Shown here piece after piece: positions 8,612-16,685 of a stretch of 64,000 nt of DNA; position 1 is the stretch's first letter, and the number at the start of each line of letters is the position of its first letter. The stretch comes from Mesorhizobium loti (GTDB taxonomy: Bacteria > Pseudomonadota > Alphaproteobacteria > Rhizobiales > Rhizobiaceae), in assembly GCF_003148495.1 (NCBI RefSeq), contig NZ_QGGH01000009.1, positions 1 through 64,000 on the forward strand, given 5' to 3'. The notes under the pieces were generated by a model. The model saw only the letters and a program-made list of their open reading frames with translations, was not told where the DNA came from and searched no databases. The position numbers and the translations under genes were made by a program.

Positions 8612-9022
8612 TCAATCCAGCCGCGCCAGGACGTCCTCCAGGGCAGTAAGGAACCTTTGCCAGCCGACCGTGGCGCCGCGGAAATATGGCTGTTGATCCG
8701 GCCGGAAGCCCGTCTGCTCCATGCGCAGATGGGTTCCCGTGCTCGTAGCGGTGAGCGTCCAGGTGACGACGCTCTCGAGATCCTTGGTGTCCCAGGTGTA
8801 GGACAGTGTCTTGTTGGGCTCGACCGTCTGGACCTGGCAGTCGACGCCGCCCCAGTCCGCGCTGAGATTGAAACGGTGGTCCACGACTGGCTTGAAGTTG
8901 TTCTTCATCAGCCACTCCTCGATCAGATGCGGTTGGGTGAGGGCACGCCAGATCTTCTCCGGCGGATAGGGGATTTCACGTTCGACGATGACGGAGCGCG
9001 TTTCGGTCGCAGTGTTGATCAT
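8612..9022 (-). CDS. SRPBCC / AHSA1-family protein
   Basis: The 136-residue protein shows the START-like AHSA1 pattern: VEREIPYPPEKIWRALTQPH at the first strand and helix, then the hydrophobic-pocket strands and a long C-terminal helix (GWQRFLTALEDVLARLD). These proteins bind small hydrophobic ligands or act as Hsp90 co-chaperone relatives. The start overlaps the stop of the arsR gene by four bases (ATGA), the classic ArsR-SRPBCC pair of alphaproteobacteria, so both come from one autoregulated mRNA. Confidence 0.87.
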   Translation of the reverse strand: MINTATETRSVIVEREIPYPPEKIWRALTQPHLIEEWLMKNNFKPVVDHRFNLSADWGGVDCQVQTVEPNKTLSYTWDTKDLESVVTWTLTATSTGTHLRMEQTGFRPDQQPYFRGATVGWQRFLTALEDVLARLD

Positions 9023-9342
9023 TGGTCCATTCTTTTGAGCAAATTCTCGAGGTCGTCGAACCGGCTTTGCCAGAACGCGTTCATCTGGTTCGTCCAGTCG
9101 GTCAGGGGAGAAAGCGCTGCGAGCTGGGCGCTATAATGGGTCTGCCGTCCCTCATGGCGGTCGCGCACCAGTCCGGCCTGCCGGAGCACGCCGAGATGCT
9201 TCGACACCGCTGGCTGCGAGACACCCGACTGAGCTGTCAAAGCGCCAACCGTCTGCTCGCCTTGCCGGCACAGGCGCTCGAAGATCGCGCGACGCGTCGG
9301 ATCGGAGAGCGTTCTGAACAGGACATCGTGATCGTTGGTCAT
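9019..9342 (-). CDS. ArsR-family transcriptional regulator
   Basis: The 107-residue winged helix protein begins MTNDHDVLFRTLSDPTRRAI and has the recognition helix in SGVSQPAVSKHLGVLRQAGL. It lacks the CxC metal-binding motif of metal-sensing ArsR proteins, so it probably senses something other than arsenic or heavy metals. It heads the six-gene minus-strand run 9342-6997 and probably represses its own operon through the inverted repeat at 9371-9404. Confidence 0.9.
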   Translation of the reverse strand: MTNDHDVLFRTLSDPTRRAIFERLCRQGEQTVGALTAQSGVSQPAVSKHLGVLRQAGLVRDRHEGRQTHYSAQLAALSPLTDWTNQMNAFWQSRFDDLENLLKRMDQ

Positions 9343-9370
9343 TTGGGATCGATAACCCTGTGGCTATTGA

Positions 9371-9404
9371 TTGACATATAACCGCCGAGATATGTATGTG
9401 TCAA
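9371..9404. promoter_or_regulatory. Inverted repeat, candidate ArsR operator
   Basis: TTGACATATA at 9371 and TATGTGTCAA at 9395-9404 form an imperfect inverted repeat about 29 bp upstream of the arsR start. The arms match except for one position. Location and symmetry fit an operator for the neighbouring ArsR protein; a role for the divergent sigma-factor gene cannot be excluded. Confidence 0.5.
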
Positions 9405-9495
9405 GCGGGAGCGTGGGTGGTCACGATCCGGCCGTTTTCAAAAAAATCTTCCCATTGTCCCAAGGATTAGCCATTAGCCTTCGTCCAACAGGCAA

Positions 9496-10059
9496 ATGAT
9501 GGCGATGATGCTGGATGAAAGCGAAGCCTCCGACGCCGAACTGATCGGACGGGCGAAGGGCGGAGACAGGGGGGCCTTCAGCACATTGCTGGAGCGTCAC
9601 TACGACTTCGTCTATCGCGCCGCCTATCGCTGGTGCGGCCGGAAGGCCGATGCCGAAGACATCGCCCAGGAAGTCTGTGTGCGGTTAGGCAAGGCGATCC
9701 GCGACTATCGCGGCGGCGCCGCCTTCACGACATGGCTCTATTCCGTGACGATGAACGCCGCGCGCGACATGATGCGAAAGACCGCGCGCGAGACGGTCAA
9801 GACCGAGGCCTATGGCGTCCATGCGCTGATCTCGGGCGAGGCGTCGGTCGAACCGGAAGACCCGGCCGAAGCGCTGTGGGTGGCGGTTCGGCAATTGCCC
9901 GACAAGCAACGCGACGCCGTGCTGCTGGTCTATGGCGAGGGCCTGAGCCACGCGGCCGCCGCCGAGGCGATGGCGATCTCGGAGACGACGGTTTCCTGGC
10001 ACATCCATGAAGCGAAGAAACGGCTGAAGACGCTGATGCGCTCGGCCGGGGAAGTGTGA
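9496..10059 (+). CDS. RNA polymerase sigma factor, ECF type
   Basis: The 187-residue protein has region 2 (about residues 12-85; LLERHYDFVYRAAYRWCGRK followed by DAEDIAQEVCVRLGKA) and region 4 (about 125-180, with the helix-turn-helix AAAEAMAISETTVSWHIHEA). ECF factors are held inactive by an anti-sigma factor until an envelope or stress signal arrives. No classical anti-sigma gene follows; the next gene, overlapping or spaced by two bases, encodes a single-pass membrane VWA protein, which may take that role. Several ATG codons cluster at the start (9496-9511) without a clear ribosome binding site, so the exact N-terminus is uncertain. Confidence 0.9.
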   Translation: MMAMMLDESEASDAELIGRAKGGDRGAFSTLLERHYDFVYRAAYRWCGRKADAEDIAQEVCVRLGKAIRDYRGGAAFTTWLYSVTMNAARDMMRKTARETVKTEAYGVHALISGEASVEPEDPAEALWVAVRQLPDKQRDAVLLVYGEGLSHAAAAEAMAISETTVSWHIHEAKKRLKTLMRSAGEV

Positions 10060-10061
10060 CC

Positions 10062-12206
10062 ATGGTCGACGACAACGAACTCAAGAGATTGCGCGATGCA
10101 GCAGTGCCGGCGCCCGCCCGGGACGCCAAGGCGCGTGCTTTCGAAGTCGCCCTGCGCGCATACGATCAGGAAAATATTTCTGCTGTCACCCAAGGATCGC
10201 TTGGCGGGCTTCGTCTCACAGAGCGAGCACAAAAGCTCTGGAGCGAGATCATGCAAAAGAAACTCATTGCCACGCCGGCCCTTGCCGGGCTCGTCGCCCT
10301 GCCGATCGCCGGATACGCCACCTTCCATCTGCTGAGGGAACAGCCGCCCAAATTCGGCGGCGACGAGAAGATCAGCGAGACGCTGGCCGACAAGCCGGCG
10401 ACCCTGAAGCCGACGACCGCCGAGCCGAAGCAAGCTCCGACCGGGTTGGAGAAGGACAAGAAGGCCGACGCGGATGTGGAAAGCCGCGACGCCACCGATG
10501 CACTTGTGGCGCCGGCCTCGCCGCCGAAATCCGAATCGACCATTGCTGGCGGTACGGCACAGCAGGAATCGGCGACGGGCGCTCCCCGCCAGGATGCTGC
10601 CGACGCCGGAAAGACGAACGTTGCACCTCCTGCGCCAGCTCCGACGGGCGAGTTTGCGCTGGACGGCTCCATAAGCACGCCCAGCACCTCTCGGGCCGCC
10701 CGCATGCCGGCCGAGTCCAAGCTGATGGTGCAGCCGCCGTCGACCTTGCCGGCCGACCAGATGCAGCCGCAGGAGGAAAACCGCGATCGCGTCGAGGATT
10801 TCAAGACCAATCCGGTGCATGCAGCACTCGAGGATCCGGTCTCGACCTTCTCGATCGACGTCGACACGGCCTCCTATTCCTTTGTGCGCAGCTCGCTGAA
10901 GCAGGGCACCCTGCCGCAGGCCGACACGGTGCGCGTCGAGGAGATGATCAACTACTTCCCCTATGACTGGAAGGGCCCGGAGTCGGCTTCGACGCCGTTC
11001 AACTCGACCGTCAGCGTGATGCCAACGCCTTGGAACACGCAGACCAAGCTGATGCATGTCGCCATCAAGGGGTTTGACGTCAAGCCGACCGAGCAGCCGA
11101 AGGCCAATCTGGTCTTCCTGATCGATGTCTCGGGTTCGATGGACGAGCCGGACAAGCTGCCGCTGCTCAAATCGGCTTTCCGGTTGCTGGTCGGCAAGCT
11201 GAAGGCGGACGACACCATCTCGATCGTCACCTATGCGGGTGATGCGGGCACAGTCCTGGAGCCGACCAAGGCGTCCGAAAAGGACAAAATCCTCAGTGCC
11301 ATCGACAATTTGACGCCCGGCGGCAGCACGGCCGGCGAGGCGGGCATCAAGGAAGCCTACAGGCTGGCGCAAAAATCCTTCGTCAAGGATGGCGTCAACC
11401 GGGTGATGCTTGCCACTGACGGCGACTTCAATGTCGGCCAGAGCGACGATGATGATCTGAAGCGGCTGATCGAAAGCGAGCGCAAGACCGGTGTCTTCCT
11501 GTCGGTGTTCGGCTTCGGCCGCGGCAATCTGAACGACCAGATGATGCAGACCATCGCCCAGAACGGCAACGGCACCGCCGCCTATATCGACACGCTGGCC
11601 GAAGCTGAAAAGGTGCTTGTCGAGGATGCCTCCTCGACGCTGTTCACCATTGCCAAGGACGTGAAGATCCAGGTCGAGTTCAACCCGAACAAGGTCTCGG
11701 AATATCGCCTGATCGGCTACGAGACCCGCGCCTTGAACCGCGAGGATTTCAACAATGACCGCGTCGATGCCGGCGATATCGGTTCGGGCCACTCGGTCAC
11801 CGCGATCTACGAGATCACGCCCAAGGGCAGCGGTGGCGAGCAGATCGATCCGCTGCGTTATGGCCAGGCGTCGGTGGACAATGGCGGCGTCGCCAATGCG
11901 GACGAATATGCCTTCGTCAAGATCCGCTACAAGCTGCCCAATGAAGACGTCTCGAAGCTGATCACCACGCCGGTGACCTCGGCCAACGAGATTTCGTCCT
12001 TCGACCAGGCCAGCACCGACCAGCGTTTCTCCGTCGCGGTTGCGGCCTTCGGCCAGAAGCTGCGCGACGAGGATGCGACCGCGAAGTTCGGTTACGACAA
12101 GATCATGGAGATCGCCACCGCCGCTCGAGGAGCCGACCCGTTTGGGTACAGGTCCGAGTTCCTCTCGCTTGTGCGCCTTGCCTCGGCGCTGGGCGGTAAC
12201 CGGTAG
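10062..12206 (+). CDS. VWA domain protein (YfbK-like) with N-terminal membrane anchor
   Basis: The 714-residue protein has a short cytoplasmic segment (1-65), one membrane helix (about 68-90, LIATPALAGLVALPIAGYA), a Pro/Ala/Thr-rich linker to about 230, an N-terminal VWA-associated domain, and a VWA domain with an intact MIDAS motif (DVSGSM near residues 354-359) and DGDFNVG. The C-terminal 170 residues match the DUF3520 region of YfbK-like proteins. The bulk should be periplasmic. GGGGAAG lies seven bases before the ATG at 10062, which decides this start over the GTG at 10056. Its 60-residue cytoplasmic part, next to an ECF sigma gene, is a plausible sigma-binding domain; that is inference. 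Confidence 0.85.
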   Translation: MVDDNELKRLRDAAVPAPARDAKARAFEVALRAYDQENISAVTQGSLGGLRLTERAQKLWSEIMQKKLIATPALAGLVALPIAGYATFHLLREQPPKFGGDEKISETLADKPATLKPTTAEPKQAPTGLEKDKKADADVESRDATDALVAPASPPKSESTIAGGTAQQESATGAPRQDAADAGKTNVAPPAPAPTGEFALDGSISTPSTSRAARMPAESKLMVQPPSTLPADQMQPQEENRDRVEDFKTNPVHAALEDPVSTFSIDVDTASYSFVRSSLKQGTLPQADTVRVEEMINYFPYDWKGPESASTPFNSTVSVMPTPWNTQTKLMHVAIKGFDVKPTEQPKANLVFLIDVSGSMDEPDKLPLLKSAFRLLVGKLKADDTISIVTYAGDAGTVLEPTKASEKDKILSAIDNLTPGGSTAGEAGIKEAYRLAQKSFVKDGVNRVMLATDGDFNVGQSDDDDLKRLIESERKTGVFLSVFGFGRGNLNDQMMQTIAQNGNGTAAYIDTLAEAEKVLVEDASSTLFTIAKDVKIQVEFNPNKVSEYRLIGYETRALNREDFNNDRVDAGDIGSGHSVTAIYEITPKGSGGEQIDPLRYGQASVDNGGVANADEYAFVKIRYKLPNEDVSKLITTPVTSANEISSFDQASTDQRFSVAVAAFGQKLRDEDATAKFGYDKIMEIATAARGADPFGYRSEFLSLVRLASALGGNR

Positions 12207-12278
12207 TGGTGATGACGGCCGGTTTCTTTCAGATGGGATCGTTCTGATACGGGAAACCGACCAACGGGCGGGTGAGGC

Positions 12279-12316
12279 AGGCCGGCGAGGGGTTCATTCC
12301 CTTGCCGGCCTTTTTT
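12279..12316 (+). terminator. Rho-independent terminator after the VWA gene
   Basis: GGCCGGCGAGGG pairs with CCCTTGCCGGCC across a short loop (one mismatch) and is followed by six T residues. It lies about 75 bp after the VWA stop codon. Confidence 0.85.
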
Positions 12317-12329
12317 CGGACCTATTGAT

Positions 12330-12445
12330 ATTCAGGTGAGGCCGGCCTGCGAATGGGGTTCCCTGCGCTTCCGGGGCTCACGTACTTTAAGTACGCTCCG
12401 CTCCGATTCTCGAAAATTACCATTCTCGACTCGGCCTGACTTGAA
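12330..12445. repeat. Long imperfect inverted repeat with a GTACTTTAAGTAC core
   Basis: About 116 bp fold back on themselves: ATTCAGGTGAGGCCG at the left pairs loosely with CGGCCTGACTTGAAT at the right, and the centre is CGTACTTTAAGTACG (12381-12395). It lies just past the terminator, with no open reading frame. Such elements are typical of dispersed intergenic palindromes in rhizobia; only one copy is seen in this window. Confidence 0.5.
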
Positions 12446-12569
12446 TCTCAACAGATCCGAGGCGTAGCGTTAACCTGCATGATCGTTAAATTGCACGGCA
12501 TTTCCGGTACCGGATCGCAACTCCCTCTTGCTACACGGGACAGGTGTACTGGGCTTGAGGGAGCCGAAA

Positions 12570-12851
12570 TTGCAGATCAGGACTATCGCCAACTCGATAC
12601 CGCCGGCACGAGACCTTCCAGCTCAAGGGCCAGCCGCTTCGTCGGCACCGTCGGCGGAATCCAGGCGTATCAGCGACAATGTCACCGCTGCCCGCAACAC
12701 CGCCATGTCGGCGCTGACCAACGACCGCTTCCGCATCATGCTGGAGCAGATAACCGATCCGGTTTCATCCGGCGCGCTGATGACGATGAGCGGCGACAAT
12801 GTGGTCGACTTCAAGTCGGCGCAGTCGAGCTACGCCGACAACAGCGAATAA
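12570..12851 (+). CDS. Hypothetical protein
   Basis: An open frame of 93 codons starts at a TTG preceded by GAGGGAGCC; in-frame upstream TTG codons exist at 12528. The first 40 residues are low-complexity (Ala/Pro/Ser), and the rest (ISDNVTAARNTAMSALTNDR onward) is predicted helical with an acidic end. I recognise no family. The good ribosome binding site and protein-like C-terminal half favour a real gene, but nothing in the neighbourhood suggests a role. Confidence 0.5.
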   Translation: MQIRTIANSIPPARDLPAQGPAASSAPSAESRRISDNVTAARNTAMSALTNDRFRIMLEQITDPVSSGALMTMSGDNVVDFKSAQSSYADNSE

Positions 12852-12867
12852 TCGAAGACTGATAAGG

Positions 12868-13905
12868 TCAGGCGCGGCTGCGGCGGCGCTCGCGGCGGGC
12901 TTCACTGGTCTCGGCGGTGTTTTCCGTCGCCACCTTGTTGCGCATCGGACCGATGCGCTCGACAATTGCGGCAACCGTCGGACGATCCGCCTTGGTGTGC
13001 GCATCGAGCGCCTTGCGCATGGCGGCAAGGTGCTGGAACGAGGTGCCGCAGCAGCCGCCGATAATTTTGGCGCCGCCGTCGACAGCGAGGCGCACATAAT
13101 CGGCCATCAGTTCGGGTGTGCCGGAATAATGGATTTCGGTGCCGCGGAATTCAGGAATGCCGCAATTGCCCTTGACGATCACCGTCGCCTCCGGCTTCGC
13201 CTCGGTCATGTCGAGCAGCGAGGCCAAGATGTCGGACGCGCCGACGCCGCAATTGGCACCAACGCCGAGCGGCGCTTGCGAAAGTCCGTCGGTGACGCCG
13301 TGGATATCCTTCGGCAGCAGGCCCATCATGGTGCGGCCGGCGGTGTCGAAGGAACCGGTGTAGGTGTAGGGCAGGCCGACGCGAATGGCAGCCTCGGCGG
13401 CGGCGCGGATCTCGTCGGGAGCCGACATCGTCTCGATCCAGGCGACTTCGGCGCCGCCTTCCTTGAGGCCCTCGATCTGCTCGGCGAAGGCATCGACCGC
13501 CTCGTCATAGGTCATGGCGCCAAGCGGCACCAGCAATTCGCCGGTCGGGCCGACCGAGCCGGCGACGATCACCTTGCGGCCGGCTCTGTCGGCGACAGCG
13601 CGTGCGAGCTCGGCGGCGCGCTTGTTCAGCGCATGCACGCGATCCTGCGCATGGTGAAGCTTCAAGCGGTGACGGGTGCCGCCGAACGAGTTGGTGAGGA
13701 TGATGTCGGCGCCGGCATCGACGAAATTCTGGTGCAGGCTGGTGATGGTGTCGGGCGCCGTTTCGTTCAGTAGCTCGGGTGCCTCGCCGGCCTCCAGACC
13801 CATGGCGAACAAATTGGTGCCGGTGGCACCATCGGCCAGCAGCACGCCCTTTTCAGCCAGCAGCGCATCGATCGGGTTGGTGGTCGTCATAGGATTGGCT
13901 TTCAT
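12868..13905 (-). CDS. bmt: Betaine-homocysteine S-methyltransferase
   Basis: The 345-residue protein is a pterin-independent homocysteine methyltransferase. It begins with the barrel signature VLLADGATGTNLF, has the zinc ligand Cys in GANCGVGAS and the C-terminal zinc pair in GGCCGTSFQHL. The reaction moves a methyl group from glycine betaine (or a related donor) to homocysteine, giving methionine and dimethylglycine. Length and motifs are normal. A Lys/Arg-rich tail (EARRERRRSRA) is unusual but harmless. The gene is transcribed alone; the 20-bp palindrome at 13925-13944 just upstream suggests control by a methionine-cycle regulator. Alternative in-frame ATG at 13890. Confidence 0.88.
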   Translation of the reverse strand: MKANPMTTTNPIDALLAEKGVLLADGATGTNLFAMGLEAGEAPELLNETAPDTITSLHQNFVDAGADIILTNSFGGTRHRLKLHHAQDRVHALNKRAAELARAVADRAGRKVIVAGSVGPTGELLVPLGAMTYDEAVDAFAEQIEGLKEGGAEVAWIETMSAPDEIRAAAEAAIRVGLPYTYTGSFDTAGRTMMGLLPKDIHGVTDGLSQAPLGVGANCGVGASDILASLLDMTEAKPEATVIVKGNCGIPEFRGTEIHYSGTPELMADYVRLAVDGGAKIIGGCCGTSFQHLAAMRKALDAHTKADRPTVAAIVERIGPMRNKVATENTAETSEARRERRRSRA

Positions 13906-13924
13906 GTTTCGAAGTCGAATAAGG

Positions 13925-13944
13925 ATATAAAGAAGTCTTTATGT
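13925..13944. promoter_or_regulatory. Palindromic operator upstream of bmt
   Basis: ATATAAAGA and TCTTTATGT form a 20-bp inverted repeat with a two-base centre and one mismatch, 20 bp upstream of the bmt start codon. It resembles the palindromes bound by ArsR-type regulators of S-adenosylmethionine/homocysteine metabolism (SahR/SamR) in proteobacteria; I am not certain of the exact consensus in Rhizobiales. Confidence 0.5.
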
Positions 13945-13994
13945 GTAGTCAATGATTTTGCAGCGATGCCGGCACCAGGATCGGAGGCCGGTCC

Positions 13995-14183
13995 TCACTG
14001 TGTCGAGGTGATCTCGACATGGATTTCGGTGCAGATCCCGCCATTGGTTGAATAATAGTCAACCGAGCAGGCGGTGACCACCAGCAGGAGATTCTGCTCG
14101 GCGCGCAACGTCACATAGCCGCCCGGCGGGTTGATCGACGCGGAGACCGATGCGGCGCGGGTCTGGCATGACCTGTCCTTCAA
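13995..14183 (-). pseudogene. C-terminal fragment of a DUF1989 (urea carboxylase-associated) protein
   Basis: The 62-codon frame encodes INPPGGYVTLRAEQNLLLVV followed by TACSVDYYSTNGG, the pattern found at the C-terminus of DUF1989 proteins (GDYVxxRAEMDL then ACPQD...). The frame is closed by TAG a few codons upstream and only about 30 bp separate it from the neighbouring ATP-grasp gene, so about two thirds of the protein are missing. It probably marks an old recombination or deletion point. The only start is a TTG, with no ribosome binding site. Confidence 0.5.
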
Positions 14184-14212
14184 AAAATGGAAATGCCGTG
14201 GCCGGGACTAAT

Positions 14213-15175
14213 TTAGTTCGCGAGCTTGGCGCGAAGTGCTTCGGCATATAGGGCCACAGCACCTTTGTGATGCCGCCGCAGGAAGGCGGATTGGTCGAGC
14301 CGCCAGAGCCGCTCGATTTCGCCGGCGAACGCCGGATTGGTGCAGGTGCCATAGCCAGCGCCGGGATAGACGACGATCTCGCCGGCGTAGAGACAATGAT
14401 CGGTGACCAGGAAGTCGACGCGGATGTAGTCGAGGTTGCCGGCGATGGCAGGGGCGATCGACACCGCCTGGCGGACATAGCTGAGAAGCCGCGCATTGAC
14501 GGGCACGGCCTGATCCTCGCGGGGATAGTCCGGATCGCGCCCGGGCAATGGATTGGCTTCCCGATCCAAAAGCAGCGAACGTCGCGCGGCCTTATCCTCG
14601 ACCCAGGCATGCGTGACCACGCCGCCGCAAACATGCACCTTGATGTCGGTTGCGATCCTTGTGCCGGACAGCGCCAGCCGCTCTTCCACGAAAACGGTGC
14701 GAACGACTGGCCAATAGGCCCATTCGCCATCGCGGCGGCCATAACGTTTTCTCAGCCAGTGCCTCACCTTGGCGATGATGTGGCCGCGATTGGGGTCGCC
14801 GCCGGCAACGAATATGTTCATCGCGCAGCCGTGGTTTGTCTTGACGATGACATCGCCGGCCAGCAGATCGAGAGGAATGTCGGCAGGGTCGCGCCCTGAC
14901 CAGAGCGTCCGTGGCAAGGCAAGTTCGGGGCAGGCGCTGCTTATATGAGCCTTGGCAGCAAGCTTGTCGGTCAGTGTTACGAACAGTGGATTGCGGTCGA
15001 GGATTTTTCGCCAGAGCAACATTTCATGGTATGTTTCGGGCGCGGCCGGATTGGGCAGATAGCCGAGTTTTTTCACGAACCGCACTGTAAGCGCGGGATG
15101 GCGAACGGTCAGCAACAAGCGTGCAACCGACAGAATAATGCGTCCTGTCCAGGAAAAATTGGCCTTGGCCGTCAT
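14213..15175 (-). CDS. TupA-like ATP-grasp protein
   Basis: The 320-residue protein resembles the TupA-like ATP-grasp family found in polysaccharide and teichuronopeptide loci. Features are YHEMLLWRKILDRNPLFVTLTDK near residue 45, LLAGDVIVKTNHGC (ATP-grasp lysine strand), and YIRVDFLVTDHCLYAGEIV near the C-terminus (metal-binding acidic residues). Members probably ligate amino acids or modify surface glycans; the substrate is unknown. I placed the start at the ATG complementing 15173-15175, because the upstream 63 codons are compositionally poor. It is isolated from the exopolysaccharide locus, which begins 2.7 kb to the right. Confidence 0.75.
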   Translation of the reverse strand: MTAKANFSWTGRIILSVARLLLTVRHPALTVRFVKKLGYLPNPAAPETYHEMLLWRKILDRNPLFVTLTDKLAAKAHISSACPELALPRTLWSGRDPADIPLDLLAGDVIVKTNHGCAMNIFVAGGDPNRGHIIAKVRHWLRKRYGRRDGEWAYWPVVRTVFVEERLALSGTRIATDIKVHVCGGVVTHAWVEDKAARRSLLLDREANPLPGRDPDYPREDQAVPVNARLLSYVRQAVSIAPAIAGNLDYIRVDFLVTDHCLYAGEIVVYPGAGYGTCTNPAFAGEIERLWRLDQSAFLRRHHKGAVALYAEALRAKLAN

Positions 15176-15403
15176 CAGGGATACCCGGCCGTTGTTGGCT
15201 GAGTCCGATCCGGGCAGATCGCCGGTCAGATATATCCCATTCCGTATCGCGATTTGTTGTTTTCGTAAAAGGTTTTGCAGGCGTCGCGGCGTTGGATTTG
15301 CGTGAATTGTCGATCCAGTCCGCGATCGCGGCTCGAGGATCGGAGAAGGCCAGCCTCGGAACAAGAAGCCAAGGCCGGTCTTCTCGTTGGCAGTCTGGTG
15401 TGC

Positions 15404-15601
15404 TTAGTAGGTCTTCTTCATCGTCTTCTTCACGTGGTGATGATGATGATGGTGGTGATGGCGGACGTGGTGGTGATGACGATGATGATGACGATGATGC
15501 TTGGCCATCGGAGCCGCATCCGCGCTCGTTGCGCCGATCACCGGCACCGTGAAAGCCAGCGCAACTGCAAGCCCGAGGGCTGAGAGGAGGGACTTCTTCA
15601 T
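15404..15601 (-). CDS. Small exported histidine-rich protein
   Basis: The 65-residue product has a clear signal peptide (MKKSLLSALGLAVALAFTVP, cleavage probable after the Ala of ADA near residue 29). The mature part of about 35 residues contains 18 histidines in blocks of 2, 3, 4 and 9, then KKTMKKTY. Such a peptide should bind Zn, Ni or Cu in the periplasm. No metal transporter or metal regulator is adjacent. On the opposite strand the same DNA encodes a Met/Val/Asp run with no biological sense. Confidence 0.75.
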   Translation of the reverse strand: MKKSLLSALGLAVALAFTVPVIGATSADAAPMAKHHRHHHRHHHHVRHHHHHHHHHVKKTMKKTY

Positions 15602-15799
15602 GGATCGTTTCCTTTCTTTCGCGGCCGTCTATGAATCGGGGCGATAGCCCGACCGCCGCGGATGGGATTACGCTCCCGATTTTTTTCGTCAGTATTTCCC
15701 GATTGTAGAATTTTGTTTCTGGACTGTTTCTGAGGAATCCGGGCTGCCACCACCATCCGCGGCAAGATCGAAGGGCGGCGACTTGGCCGCCCTGTTCGA
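15602..15799. other. Intergenic region with no recognised gene
   Basis: This 198-bp gap holds the promoter of the His-rich gene. It is AT-richer than its neighbours around 15670-15725. No reading frame or repeat is convincing. Confidence 0.4.
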
Positions 15800-16414
15800 C
15801 TACATCGGCGGAACGACACCATTGTTTCCGACCACGACGCGACTGCTGCTCAGCGTGCCGTTACTGGCCCGCTGAGCGGTAACGAAGACCGTAGCGCCCG
15901 GCTTGAGGTCGGTCGGCGTGGCCGGCGCGAAGGTGACGACAGGCGTGTTGTCGGGGATCGAAATCTTCTTGGTCTGGCCATTGTCATAGGTCAGCGTGAC
16001 CGCTCGACCGCTTACATCGGTGACGTCGGCGACGGTGCCGTTGGTCATCCGGCTGTTTGGCTGCAGGTCCCAGGGACGGTCACCTTCGCCGGTGCCTTTC
16101 AGCGCGGCCGGGAAAACCACCACCTCCAGGGCACCGCTGCCGCCATCCGCTTTCGACACGGAGGCGATGCCGAGGAAATCGCCCTGCTTGATGTCCTTTA
16201 CGGATGCGTTGGCGACGCCTGAGATCTTCCAGTCGGCATTGAGCTTGATTGCCGAAGTATCGCCCTGGCGGGTTTTCACGGTGAGCAGCGATGGTTCGAA
16301 ACTGACCACGGTGCCGCGCACGCGCTGCGCGTCCGCCGCTTGAGCGCTGCCCACACCGGCGACGGAAAGGCTGGAGATCGTGCCGAGCACGACCATGAGT
16401 GTCTTCAAGTTCAT
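15800..16414 (-). CDS. Exported protein, DUF5666-like
   Basis: The 204-residue protein has a signal peptide (MNLKTLMVVLGTISSLSVAG, cleavage after AQA near residue 27). The mature part has repeated beta-strand units of the type VRGTVVSFEPSLLTVKTRQG and GTVADVTDVSGRAVTLTYDN, resembling OB-fold-like DUF5666 repeats. Its location should be periplasmic. No function is known for the family. It is transcribed toward the His-rich gene and may share its mRNA, though the 198-bp gap argues for separate promoters. Confidence 0.75.
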   Translation of the reverse strand: MNLKTLMVVLGTISSLSVAGVGSAQAADAQRVRGTVVSFEPSLLTVKTRQGDTSAIKLNADWKISGVANASVKDIKQGDFLGIASVSKADGGSGALEVVVFPAALKGTGEGDRPWDLQPNSRMTNGTVADVTDVSGRAVTLTYDNGQTKKISIPDNTPVVTFAPATPTDLKPGATVFVTAQRASNGTLSSSRVVVGNNGVVPPM

Positions 16415-16685
16415 TGCAGAGGTCCTTCCGGAAACGAGCTGGCTGGAACCGGATGGTTTTCACGCCAGCGACTTGGGGATAACGAACGAGCGGGGCGAAA
16501 CTGCCGGGCAAAAGGTCAATCGAGCATTCAAAACAACTTGATCGCGACGTGTACCCGATCCCGCGGTTCACGATCCCGTGACGGTCCGTTTGGCTCTTGG
16601 CAAATCGCTGCCGAGCGGGCATCTTCCCGATCGTCTCAGGCAACACTCCTCATTTGATCAAACTCTTTCAGTCATGGAGTTGCCA

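Noticed and set aside
15404..15601. His-rich frame as meaningless low-complexity DNA
   Set aside because: A complete signal peptide with a proper cleavage site precedes the His runs, so it is kept as a real gene.
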